This document shows positions 35,750 to 46,965 of a DNA stretch of 64,000 bases, one piece after another. Every line of letters starts with the position of its first letter. Within the stretch, counting starts at the first letter, position 1. Under the pieces are notes generated by a model, which was given only the letters and a program-made list of their open reading frames with translations, searched no databases and was not told the origin of the DNA. Made by a program: the position numbers and the translations under genes. This DNA comes from Halictus rubicundus (Eukaryota; Arthropoda; Insecta; Hymenoptera; Halictidae), in NCBI RefSeq assembly GCF_050948215.1, contig NC_135157.1, positions 8,866,001 through 8,930,000 on the forward strand. The letters run 5' to 3'.

Positions 35750-38700
35750 TATAGTTACAAATATCAGCGCATGAACATCGACATGCAGAGACTCTCCCGG
35801 TGACCTTCCTTTGTTCGTTAATATTCATATTTCCAGTAGCGCATATTACTGCTTTACGCGTTCTCTGAAAGAACGCCATTGTCTATTCATCGTTCCCGCT
35901 TCGTACGCAGTCGGAGTGTTTATTTATCGCGCGGGAACTATAAACAAACGATCGAAACGATGCCAATGACTCCTTCGAGTAAAGGCACGATGTGTCTCGT
36001 TAGAAATTTTTATCGCCCCGCGTGACATTTACGACACTATAACGAACGGGTGGCCACCGGCTCCATTACTGTTATTATTGGCTATGCCTCCGTGTAGAAA
36101 AAAGATCGTTAATATTCACGTCCCCATTGGTGTACGATGTTGCGTCGTCGTTCGCATACCGATTTTCCCTTCGCCTCGCTAAAATACAATTAGCCTAAAA
36201 TACCGTCGCGAAGATTCGCAAGAACGCGCACGTGTACGACATATTTATTTGTCAACGGCGAGGATCGAGTTTCACGGCGGGAGAAAAATTTTCTGCGGAA
36301 GCTGCCGTCGGGGGCACTCAATGAATAATATCGGTGGCGGATGAAAAATTCATGTAACCTCTTAATGATATTTATGGTATACCGAATGAAGAGGATTCGG
36401 TCGGGTCGGTGGAACGGCGCGCTCGGCTAATCAGTATTTTAGATTAAAAACTTGACCGGGGGGTGAGGGACGCAATCCACAACTTAACGGTCGAATAATT
36501 ATCGCGCGACTTATTTCCACGTATCCGCTGGACGCGTCTGCCTTTTAATCGGGGGAGCGTGTGGTGCGCGAATCACGCCGGATTAATAAAGAGCACCGAA
36601 AAGCACGCGATAGAAGCTTTTTTGAAAAGCGCCCTAGCTGGCCTGGAACCCGGAACGATCCACGTCGGCAGCACGGCGAGAGTACATGCAATCAACGTCA
36701 GAAGAATTTTACGAGAGGATCGTCAAATATAGTCGGACCGTCATCTCCAGCTCGTTTTCGTCACCCCGAACAAAGTGCCTGGTCTACACCGATCGATAAC
36801 CGCTGGTCTTTTCATTAGCAGCTTTTCGGCCAATATTTATTTTAGACTCGTCCTGCCCGCAATCGAAAAATAATGCACCGGCGACCCCGTTAAACGTCCT
36901 CGAAGAACCGATGGAGCATTTATCTTCTACATTGTTTCCGAGGTAACGAGCAAGAACGAGACACTAAAATCGATTTTTGACCAATTAATCCCGTGTGTTA
37001 AAGATGGAGACTAGAAAAAGATACTAAGATTTTTGCAAAGGGGACGAACGCATCGGGAAACCACGCGCGGCACGTTTGTGTACGTGTTAATAAAATTAAC
37101 GGGTGTGAAGTTTAAGGAATGTATTTTTACAGGTGACCTTGAACGACTAGCGAGCATTTAACGGGATCCTACTGTATGTATATTCAGCAGTTTCCGCTCT
37201 AAATGGGATTTTAACCTAAACCATTTGCTGGGAACACTCGTGTAATTCGACTAACGCGCAACCTTTTCAATTCGAGGCTGCTGGGATTGCGGGCAGACAA
37301 AAAAATTCTCCCACAGTAAGTTGAGCAGCGTGAATTGACAGAGGTGCTGCACAAAGTGGGAATTATCCTCGGTTTCTGACAAAACGGGCCACGGGCCTCG
37401 AGCTCGCGGCACGCAACCGGAATTTCAGTTAACGATTGTTGCATGCGCCCGGTTAATTGCTACGTAATCGAATTGCAAACTTTACGACTTCGCCGGAAGA
37501 AGAAAAAGGTATACCAATTTACCAGACTATCCAGTATCCTGTATCTAATAATAGATATGACTATTTTACCGTATCGCTACTCGCAATAAATACAATTAAA
37601 TTATATCGTACTTCTTTGTAGATATTATTATAGCAAATTAGTACACGTTTCTTCGTGTTTCCAATGGCATCGTAGAGTCTGTAATGGCGACGCGATAACG
37701 TCAATAAGACTCCGGAACTTTGTAGAAAATAAAAAGTTTCTGCATCCATTTGCAAGAAAGATTAAATAGAAATTCATAGCTGCCGCCAATAATTTTCATA
37801 TAGTGGAGATAACACGCCCTTACTATCTTTTAATCTTTCTATTTTTCATTGTTAACTATTGTCATTTGATGACCGTAAAAATGGAGACCGCGGAGACTGT
37901 AAATTATTTGTAACTGAAATCGGAAGATACCGTGTTTATCAACACGATAATGGATGCCATAAAGCTGCACGTTAAAACGTTAATGGCGGGTCGCGAAGAT
38001 GCACGTTTTGTCAGCAACACGTGCAAACGCTCTACTTTCGGTCCGTTACGAGTGCAGCGCATTACAGCAAAATATCCGCCCGGAATCAGATCGCGGCGGG
38101 CGCAATGATTATCCCGTTATATTTTCCCCATTCGGAACAGTGCTCTAGTAATAAACATTTTAGCCAGTGGCCAGCGGCCAATGCCGGGCTTTTAAACAAC
38201 AGATGTTTACAACGCGATTAACCCTCAAATGGTACGCATTCATAACGCTCGAAATTGACAATAAATCTCTTCCCGTTTTCACCGGAAAAACTGTGTGCTA
38301 TCCGAGGGAACCTCTCCGCAAAGTTCTACGTGTAAAGTCAGCGATATTAAACTTCCCAGCATAGCAGCAAAACAAGAATATTTCAAATAAAAGTTTGTGA
38401 AATTTAAGTGACACCTGTTACCCTGTGTATTTTTCCATGTATTAACGTCGCTAGCGGCAGTGGACTAAGAAAAATATTCGAGTGCTGTTTATTATTTCAG
38501 AAATCGTCGAGCGACCTGGGTTGTAAAGAATACGCCCATCCACGGTAAGGATAAGCGATGCAACCCTGTTGAGAAACGCAGCCGATTCGACGGAACGCAA
38601 GCTGGCATTCGATGGGCTCCAGCACATTCGTCGAGGAATCGGAGATAATAAGGAAACGAAGGCAACAATGCGTATAAGAAGAATATAGCGGGGCCGAGGA

Positions 38701-39394
38701 ACGCGCTTCGGTCTCCATGGAAACTGTAATTTATCATTCGCTGGGTAACGCCGCGCGACGCTCGAAATGCACCGGCGGCGGAAAAAAAAAAAGAATGGGG
38801 AAGTAGATTGTACGAACGCGGAGGGCAGAGCAGCACTCGAGAACATTTAGCAACAATAAACTAGCGCGGAAAGGGTGGTGCGACATCTTTTGCAGCGTGG
38901 TGGTAGATCTTCCGAAATTGATCGTGCTTCGCAACGCGCATACTCTCATTACTACCTGCATATGACAATAAATGGACTTTTCCCTCATGGGATGGTTGTA
39001 CATGTGCGAAAAGGTCTCCGAGCGAGCGAGAGGGAGAACGAGCCCATCACTGACACCTATCGTGCAAGTCGTAAGAAATTTCAAAAAAGATAAGTGGTCG
39101 CGTGCTGTTCGACGCACGAGATGACAACGATCGGTTTGTTTTTCTACGAGAGAAGCGTTCAGGGTGCGTCTAGCGATAGACGTAGACAATCGGTTAGGGG
39201 AAAGAGCGACCACAATGTACACACACAGGCACAAGTGGACGTTAAGCACAGCTGTACGCACGGTGGTCATCGCTGAACGCGATACGGATACGTTGTATCG
39301 TACTCACCGATGGCCAAGTTCGTTAATCAGGAGGGTAGAATCCAAAAAGGTAAGACGAACAACCGATATATCCAGAGTAGACGACGACAGCGGC

Positions 39395-39420
39395 GACGAC
39401 GACGACGACGACGACGACGA
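39395..39420. repeat. (CGA)n microsatellite
   Basis: About eight CGA/GAC units in a row. Confidence 0.9.
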
Positions 39421-40545
39421 TCCGATGACCGGCACACTACGATACACGCTCGACAATGGCTGTTGTGGCACACATTCAAGTACACTGATGCACTAGTTGA
39501 TGTACACGCACTCTTCCTCACTGCGAGGGGATAGAAGCCACGATATATTACTCGACGGCGGAGCGGCAGTTCAACACGCGCGAATCAAATTTTCACTGAG
39601 TCGTAGCCGGCCGATAAATCGTCCCGTGATTCTCAATCGTCTCGATCAAACAACCCGAAACCGCCTCCACCGCTATCCTAGGCCCACGGTGGCCATTACA
39701 CTCGTCACCGCGACGAGAGAGCGTGTTTTCCTTTTTTCCAAGGGGACCAGCAACTCGCCCGCTACGAGGCCGTGGAAGCGACTGTTCTCGGGAGATTCGC
39801 GGTGCGGTCTCATCGACCAATCGTGGACCAGCTTTCACCGAGCGCCATCTTGCCTAGCCGACGCACAAAGGGGCCAAAACCCGAATGTTTGCGTAAACGT
39901 CCGAACCTTAGCCACCCCTACCCGATCGACGTATCCTCCTCTGGCTTTTCTCATCCCTAAGTTTCAATACAGATTTTATTGTAGGGTTACCCCCGTACCC
40001 TATTTTTTCCTAACCCATACAGACTAATTCGAACTACTGCAAATTACGTTGCCGACAGTAAATTTCTGCTATTCGAATATTATTCAGAAACTTTTAATAA
40101 AGAATAAATAGGGGATATCTAAATTGTTCGTAATTGCCTGGATATCCTAAATCGAAATTTGCAATAGTTGTATCGTTTTGAATTAATTTAGTATTCGTGA
40201 AATTCAGTTTTATTTTCGACAGTAATAACCGAACAGACACGCGACGTATTTTTATAGAATTTGTTGTAGTTTTATACAAATTTTATGATTTGTTGCTAGA
40301 ACATGACGCAAATGTCATATTTATTATTTTGTATGAACTTTGTTACCAGATTTTGTAATTACACACGTCTTGACACTGTAATCGAAGAACACTACTACTG
40401 CAAACGAATTGCTAATTATTTATTTAAAAAATGCACTGATCGTTCGAAATTCTTTATGACCATACAAATAACGCCATCGCTAGGACGGTGAGAGAAATGC
40501 ACTCCGCCGGTAAAGAAAAGTAAGAACTGACAACGCGCGTTATTT

Positions 40546-40551
40546 CACGTG
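40546..40551 (+). promoter_or_regulatory. E-box CACGTG upstream of TTC4
   Basis: Palindromic CACGTG about 145 bp before the TTC4 start codon. No TATA box is obvious between it and the gene, consistent with a housekeeping promoter. Its use is inferred only. Confidence 0.3.
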
Positions 40552-40694
40552 AAACTTTTGAGGTTATGATCTGTAAGTCGAGTTATTTTTAACACTATTC
40601 CTTTAAATATTATAGACATTCCAAAGTGGTCTTGCATCGGCGTTCGAATTGAATTAGTTTTGAATCGTCTTTAAGTTTAGAGAATTGCTTGACA

Positions 40695-42264
40695 ATGGAA
40701 GAGAAGAGCGAAAAAGATCGGAAAACTTGGACTGACGAGGAAAGGTTAAAACTCGCATCGAAATTGGATGCCGAATTAGACGAATATATAGACAGTTTGG
40801 AGAAGAAAAGTTATACAGAAGGATGGCCAGAAGACCGGTGGGAAGAAGAAATGGAGAAACATCCTTTTTTCATGAAAGAACCACCAAAGCCAGGCGACGA
40901 GCTTTCACCTCTAATGGAAGGATTACAGCAACTGAAGTACAGTGAAGATGAAAACACACCAGAGGGTTCGAATTAATTGATTATTGTTTACTTCTTTGTC
41001 ACATTGTAATCTGTTTAAACAGTTGTATCTTTAGAATTATACTTCTTTCATAGAATTAGCAAACAATTATAAAGAGGATGGCAACTTCAATTATAAATAT
41101 AAGAACTACCGATTAGCTATATTAAGTTACACAGAGGGTATAAGGACTAAATGTAAGGATAATGATTTAATGGCTCAACTTTATAATAATAGAGCTGCAT
41201 CACATTTTATATTAAAGAATTATCGGTACATGCATATAATTGGATACATTACATTGTTAAACTCTATACTTCGTTAAACTGATTGTAATATGATAACAAT
41301 TATAGGTCAAGTCTGAACGACTCGAAACAAGCTTTGAAACTGAAACCAAATTATCCAAAGGCATTGAATAGGGCTGCTACATGTTGTTTCCATGTTAAAG
41401 ACTATGATCAATGTATTGAAATATGTAATCAACTTCTTAATGATTCTCCAACTGACAAGGCAATTTTGAGTTTGAAAACAGATGCAATTACTGCAGGGGT
41501 ACGAATATGTTTATACAAGTATATGAAAATGTTCAACGCATCAAAATTTTAAAGGAAATTGCATTTTGTGTCTGTAGGAACGTTTAAAAAGAGATAAAAG
41601 AAAACAAGAGAGATTGGAGAAGAAATTAGATAAAGAAGAAGAGGAGTTAATCAATATAATCAAGAATAAAGGTGTTAACTTAGAGTTGGTTGATCAGAAG
41701 AAGAAACCAGATTTAAAAGATTTAGAGCCCAAAATTCCACAAATAGCTCAGAGCAGAGTTCATTTGAGCACAGATAAGAAACTTGTTTGGCCAGTAATGA
41801 TTTTGTATCCAGAAACACACCAAACAGATTTTATACAAAATTTCCACGAAGATACATTGTATGTTCCTATTACTTGGTATAGTCTTTAAAAACATGAAAT
41901 TTAAAAGAACATATCCATAAATTAATTGATTTCTCTAGGCTAATAGAACAACTGGAACAACTATTTAGCGAACCACCAGAATGGGATACAGAGAAGCGTT
42001 ACAACCTTCAGAACATAAATGTGTATTTCGAGGGAAAAGATAAATGTTCTTTGCATAAAGTAAACATTAATCATCCTCTAAGAAAAATATTACAGAATGA
42101 AAGGTTGGTATAAATATTCAAAGATTAGAAAAATCATGAATGAATGTTTTCATCTCTGTATTGAAAAAATAATTTTCAGATTCATTGTACGTGGAGGAAC
42201 TCCAGCATTTCTAATACTCGTTAGGTCCAGTGAAGCTGAGAAACGATTTGTAGCTAATTACTAA
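40695..42264 (+). CDS. TTC4: tetratricopeptide repeat protein 4, Hsp90 co-chaperone (six exons, 394 aa)
   Basis: Exons are 40695-40965, 41054-41225, 41306-41498, 41578-41876, 41939-42103 and 42180-42264. All junctions are GT-AG and phases agree, giving 394 codons, close to the family's usual 380-400. The N-terminus has the family signature WPEDRWEEEMEKHPFFMKE (about residues 43-61). Three TPR units follow: about 92-128 (YKEDGNFNYKYKNY), 130-165 (LYNNRAASHFILKNYR) and 166-200 (ALNRAATCCFHVKDYDQC). A Lys/Glu-rich coiled stretch encoded by exon 4 leads to the conserved C-terminal domain with LVWPVMILYPETHQTDFI and INVYFEG. TTC4/Cns1/Dpit47 binds Hsp90 and Hsp70 C-termini through the TPR groove and is needed for client folding and translation. 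The ATG at 40695 is the only in-frame Met before the conserved region. Intron 1 has an unusual donor (GG|GTTCGA). Confidence 0.95.
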
Positions 42265-42286
42265 ATGTACGTGTACATGATTTGTA

Positions 42287-42292
42287 AATAAA
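42287..42292 (+). terminator. TTC4 polyadenylation signal
   Basis: AATAAA 23 bp after the TTC4 stop codon, which implies a very short 3' untranslated region. Confidence 0.75.
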
Positions 42293-42989
42293 TTCCTAAT
42301 CAATTTTCTGTTGGTTACAAACGATATTTTAACATACCTGACACATTGAAAATATGAAATCAGAAAAAACATAAAACTACCAATTTTTTATCATGAGCCT
42401 GATCGGTTCTGTAAAGAAAATTATAACTTGTATAAAATATTTCTAATATTAATTAATTCAAATAATCTCACGAAAAAACTGCCTGGAAATTACTTTTTAG
42501 TATTTAAGACGTGTTCTTAGATTTTTCAAAAATTGTTTGACACTTCACGGTTACATTACCAAAGTTTTGTTGAAGAAGATAAACTGAAAGAATCAGATTA
42601 GATAAACCAAAATGACTGTTCGATAATTGATATTAAGAATAACATCGGAATAGAACAATTTAGTACAATTTGAAATTTGATTTTTGTATGCTGCCCCAGG
42701 AGAGAATTTACTTTGAATTTACCTTTACGTTAATAATCGAAATTCTATATGGCATTTAATAGGTTCGGCGTCGTCGTACGTGAATCTTCGTCGCATTGTT
42801 TAACTTCCAGTAATTCGAATAATAAGTTCGTCTTTAAATTGGTTCGAAGATTTGAATTTTCACGTCACTGTCACTTCCCGCGAAATGAGTCCCAGATTGG
42901 GGCGCATGGAAGGGACCGCTAAAAAAGAGAAAGACCTGCGGTTAGCCGAGAGGTGGTGCCACCTGCAACACCTGCCGGAGCCAGGTGGG
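42293..42989. other. intergenic sequence between TTC4 and the 43-kb candidate gene
   Basis: AT-rich to about 42850, then more GC-rich towards the promoter at 42990. No ORF of note. Confidence 0.6.
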
Positions 42990-43023
42990 CATAAAGAGTC
43001 AGGGCCTTAGTCAGAAATTCAGT
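42990..43023 (+). promoter_or_regulatory. TATA box plus initiator
   Basis: CATAAAG (42990-42996) lies 30-31 bp before the A of TTCAGTT (A at 43021), the arthropod initiator. This is the canonical TATA-to-initiator spacing, and it is followed by about 230 bp of leader and a short ORF. Confidence 0.6.
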
Positions 43024-43170
43024 TCAAGAGACGCTCTAGAACGCGCAGATACGTCCCGACGCGATTATCCGCGGACATTGTTGGTACATTGGTGGTGTAA
43101 AACAGTGACGATAAAAGTGTTGTGTCTGAGACCGAGTCGCGGGCATCGAGGATCGGTTCTTCGACCGTAG

Positions 43171-43257
43171 ATGCTGAAGGTCACTGGGTTCAAGTTTGAA
43201 TCGAGAAACAAGGGGATCTCTGCGGCGTGGGAGAGCAGCGGAACGGGACGCAAATGA
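43171..43257 (+). CDS. upstream ORF (28 codons) overlapping the next start codon
   Basis: Runs from ATG at 43171 to TGA at 43255-43257. The stop overlaps the ATG at 43254 as ATGA, a layout that permits re-initiation or repression. Coding value as a peptide is unlikely; it is listed because it bears on the next ORF. Confidence 0.3.
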   Translation: MLKVTGFKFESRNKGISAAWESSGTGRK

Positions 43258-43487
43258 TGCCAAAGCAATGCAGGCAAATATATTATTACCACTTTATCAT
43301 TCTTTTTCTGCAGTGGCAACATATTTCGTCAATTAGCGATATCTCCTTAACGGTCAATAAATTATTCCGCGAGTCACGCGATCCAGGAGATGAGGAACGT
43401 TCTTTCTCGAAGCGCAAGATCTATAATCGTAGATTACACAAGCTCGATCCGGTGCTAATTTCTCGGAACGAAACGGAAGTACGTTAA
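43254..43487 (+). CDS. candidate secreted protein, first exon or short ORF (77 codons)
   Basis: The start is ATG 43254, immediately followed by a second ATG at 43257. Residues about 9-19 (IYYYHFIILFL) form a hydrophobic core like a signal peptide. A charged region follows with a possible dibasic processing site (FSKRKIYNRR) and an N-glycosylation-type NET near the end. The frame stops at 43485-43487, but a strong splice donor, GAA|GTACGT, lies at 43478/43479, so it may be a first coding exon with continuation not found. A good acceptor (TTTTTCTGCAG, ending 43313) also lies inside the ORF, and 43314-43478 is exactly 55 codons. I do not recognise the protein. A neuropeptide or secreted factor precursor is a guess from layout only. 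Confidence 0.4.
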   Translation: MMPKQCRQIYYYHFIILFLQWQHISSISDISLTVNKLFRESRDPGDEERSFSKRKIYNRRLHKLDPVLISRNETEVR

Positions 43488-46400
43488 ATTACTTAATCGT
43501 GCCGATCTAACATAGGTTCTTTATATATTTTTTTTTTTCAACCTATTTCGCCCATCGAGTAAACGGTACATGCAACGTCGCGTTTTCGCAAAATTCGTTG
43601 GAATTTCTCAGAATGTAACGCGACAAAGCAACCGTGACTATAGTCCCCGTCGATCTGGAATGATCGGGGTGTCGCTAACGTATAGGAACGGGTGCATATT
43701 GTTTCGCGGGTATCGCAGGATCGATAAAAATCACGCCGCATCCGGGTTGAGCGGTTTCGCGAAAGGAAAAAAGGCGGCCGGCCACGGATGACCGAATAGA
43801 AAATAAAGAAGTGCATGCATGAAGTGAATCAGTGTCAGATACGCTACAACTGACGTGATGTTATTAGTACATACCGATGAGACAATGGCGCGCGTTAAAT
43901 TATTCATGAGGTCATTGTTGCACCGTGGCGCGGATTCGAGCGTCCAGCGGTTCGAGGTGTGATGAAACCGCTGAACGTTTGATTCTCCGCAGGGTTCGAT
44001 CGGAATTGCGAGCGATCGTCGTGTTGCGCCTCGCTAATTGAATATTCCCTGACTAGCGAAAAACGCCCCGCAGTCCCCGTTAATAATATACCGTGGCGTG
44101 TTTCACACGGCGCGGAAGCGTCTCGTGAGAAAAATGTTATAATCCAATTACTCCTGAACGAGCGGCAAGAAAATAATACATTTCTTGCCGCGTGTGCAGT
44201 CTCTTCCTACCTTTCTCTTACCTCACCATCCCCCCACCACCCCTCTTCTCCCTTTATTTTCATCCTCTCAAGATGGTTGTCCCCCGACAAATCGATCTCA
44301 TCCGGTCGCGATAAGAAACGGGCACACAGACCCGGCCCGGTTCGAAGAATTTAGTGACATTTTGCCAATACAGTCAAACTTCTCTTATCGATGCCCATTG
44401 AACTCGTATTGCTTTCTAAATGCTCGTCAAACTCGCTACGGGGAAATTAATCAAGTTTAATAACGATTGTAATTGCCACTTAACACACGGGTAACGGACC
44501 TTATTGGCAAATAAACAGTGTACAGTACTCCGGACTGTTTACAACCTTGTTTATTAACGTTTTTTAATTCGGTTTCAATAGTACTTCTTGTAGACGTGCT
44601 AGGGGACCCAATTACTGTGCCTATATTAACTGATTTTAACGAGAAAAATTGAATATCTATTTTGTAACAATAAGTATAATTAATACAGGCACAGTAATTG
44701 GTACCCCCACAGTAATCGGGTCCCATACCCTATCTTCGAATAAAGTAGCCACCGGTTCAAATTAATAATAATTCGGGGGAGTCTACTCCAAACACAATCG
44801 GTGAGTAACGTTTCATGTTTCTCGAGGTTCGCTGCGATCTCTGTTTTTCATCGTTTCCACAAGAAATTCCGCATTTTCAACACAATCGTGCAATCAGCTG
44901 GTCCAATTAAGTTCATGCCACTTCCAGCTCTCGTCATTATGAAACTGTAGACAAACGCGACGCGTATTTATGTATAACGAAATCTTATTTAACAAAGAAC
45001 TTGACTAACAACTATTCTGAAAAGATTAAGACGTTGAAAGGGAGTTAAAACACTTTCTTGCTACCAGAAGCGAAAACTTTTACAAAAAAGTTGTTAGCTC
45101 GTTGAGAAAAGATAATAGGAGCCGAAGGTGACTACCTTTCTAAACGAGGTATTGCTCGATCCACTTTGTGTATCGTATGATTAAAACAGCACGAACTTTC
45201 TTGATCACTATTGTTCATGAATTGCAACAAGCCGGGATGAAATAAATCCTTGATTTCTCGCTGGATATGTTTAATATTTTTACTGTCTTAAATTACACCT
45301 ATCCATCGTTATATAAAATCCGCAGTCTATTGATCACTGTGAATTATAACTCGGTTATTATTAAAGATAACAAAAACTTGTAGAGGAAAGTTTCGCACGG
45401 TGTAACGAGCTGAATCATTCTGTAACGCGACCTTTTGCGGAAGTCGATCGGTACGGTTGCAAAATGCAAATCCTCGTAGCCAGAATGTGCATGCCGGAAA
45501 GAAAGTATTGCACCCTAATATTTTTCTATTCAGAAATCATCGAGCTGATACATGGATAGAATCTGTGGGAGCATATTTTTCTGAAACTGTGGAAGGGCGA
45601 GAAAGGCTGGAGGAACAATGCCGCGGAATGACGACATATGTCTAGCTATTGCGACTATCCGTGTATCTTGGATCTTTCCTTTGGAAAACCGGAGCATGAT
45701 CAAAAGAAGCCCTGTATCTCGGCGCGGCTGGGTGTAAGATAAGAAAATGTATGGCTCGGAGGTGGTCGCACGTTCTTGCAAGGCTGGTACGTGCTTGCGT
45801 GATCGCGACCCAGAACAGGGGCTGGGTCGGCACAATCGTCTCTAATCCGGGGCGTAACGTGGAAATCGGTGCGAGACGTGAATTCGGAGGCGTGAATCAG
45901 CCGACGCCCGCAACTTCGTTACCTTCGAAGTCGTGGTTACGCGAGTCTAGTGGACAGGAACAAGCGAACAGAGGCCGGTTCCGTGGTCGGCGGGGAGGGA
46001 CGGTTACGTGGCCTAGTTTCGCTCGCCACGGTGGACCACGATGCATCTTTGTTCCGATGCCCTGAAGCGGTTGGCCCAGCCTCAGCGCTTCGCGTCGCCT
46101 CGTATGCGTGCTCGACCAACAACACTATACGTATCCAGCCCCGTCTCTCTGTATCCGTGTCGAAAGAATTGCGTCAGTCGTCGCCGCCGACCAGTAGAAA
46201 AATCCGCGTACCGAACCGGTTGTAACGACGAGTCAATCCGTCGAACGACGAGAGAAAAAAATATCGCCGAGATATCGTGCGCGAGATGGCATCGTGTTAC
46301 CTCACAGTCACACGTAAGACCTCGAACAACCTCGGCGAGAGGAGAAATTCTCCGATCGAAAGAGGACCACGTATCCCTCCAACCAGTCGACCCGAGATTA

Positions 46401-46843
46401 TTGAGGATCTGCTTCGGAAAGATCTTTGACCATTTCGTGGCACCCGTCGCTGGATCCGGTTCAATCCCCTTGCGCGTCATTTCTCTTTTACATATCTGCG
46501 AACCTACCTCTTTCAGATCATCCGTGATCGTCTTACTCACTTTAATAGAGAGAAATTTTAATTGGATTCCAGGGAATCAGAGCTCACATGGAACGTTTGA
46601 AATTGTGGGTCATCGAAATGAACCTGAATCTTGCCGTCCGAGCATCACCACCTGATAGGACATTCTGTAGATCTTCTAAAACATTTTTTGACTTTTTTCC
46701 GTTAGTGTTCTCCCTTTACGTATTTTGAAACCTACTTCTTTGAGATCGACCTTGATTGCACCCAGTACAAATAGATAATAATTTGAACTGTCTACTAGAC
46801 AATTTGAATTAGATGGAGCATTTATAATAGTGAGTCAAAGGGT
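43488..46843. other. non-coding stretch, no gene seen
   Basis: Contains the inverted-repeat element near 44602-44731 and a diverged dispersed repeat at the right end. A 204-codon open frame at 46041-46655 is CpG-rich with an antisense partner and no recognisable domain. If the 43-kb candidate continues, its introns may lie here. Confidence 0.45.
44602..44731. repeat. inverted-repeat element of a dispersed family
   Basis: Left arm 44602-44629 and right arm 44680-44707 match at 25 of 28 bases when reverse-complemented (core CAATTACTGTGCCT). A second right-hand arm (CAGTAATCGGGTCC, 44711-44724) follows. The right half recurs at 19271-19330. No clear target duplication; class unknown. Confidence 0.7.
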
Positions 46844-46845
46844 TA
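46715..46845. repeat. dispersed repeat, copy 2 (paralogue at 6895-7045)
   Basis: Diverged copy of the sequence near 6.9 kb. It abuts the mariner-like inverted-repeat element that begins at 46846. Confidence 0.5.
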
Positions 46846-46965
46846 TTAGGTGTACAAATTTATTCGTGGCCCTCCTAAACAATTATTAATAACTTTCTTT
46901 CGGGCTTAGTAATTACTGATAAGATGGAGTAACTACACAAAAACTATTAATTTGTATACCCAATA
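46844..46965. mobile_element. mariner-like MITE (118 bp)
   Basis: TA dinucleotides at 46844-46845 and 46964-46965 flank ends TTAGGTGTACAAATT and, reverse-complemented, TTGGGTATACAAATT (13 of 15 match). The TA target site and this terminal form fit the Tc1/mariner superfamily. There is no coding capacity. Confidence 0.65.

Larger units (their letters stand above)
35750..40694. other. non-coding stretch upstream of TTC4
   Basis: No gene supported. A GAC/CGA run lies at 39395-39420. A GCCATCTTG motif (YY1-like on the - strand, 39844-39852) and an E-box CACGTG (40546-40551) lie in the 0.9 kb before TTC4. Open frames of about 170-180 codons near 38.7-40.0 kb on both strands show no recognisable domain. 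Confidence 0.5.

Noticed and set aside
38734..39270. 178-codon open frame on - with a hydrophobic start
   Set aside because: The hydrophobic stretch resembles a signal peptide, but the rest has no domain and contains low-complexity sequence.
39844..39852. CAAGATGGC (YY1-like) on the - strand
   Set aside because: The ATG in it opens only a 12-codon frame and no minus-strand gene is supported.
39497..40027. 176-codon open frame on +
   Set aside because: Arg/Pro/Ser-rich reading of CpG-rich DNA, with no conserved features.
43047..43052. DPE-like AGATAC downstream of the 43-kb initiator
   Set aside because: One base off the strict +28 position and short enough to be chance.
43925..43985. Hairpin CAGCGGTT/AACCGCTG
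   Set aside because: Only 8 paired bases with a loop of about 13; no sign of a miRNA precursor.
46041..46655. 204-codon open frame on +
   Set aside because: CpG-rich sequence with a 152-codon open frame on the opposite strand, no recognisable domain, no splice or promoter context. Probably chance.
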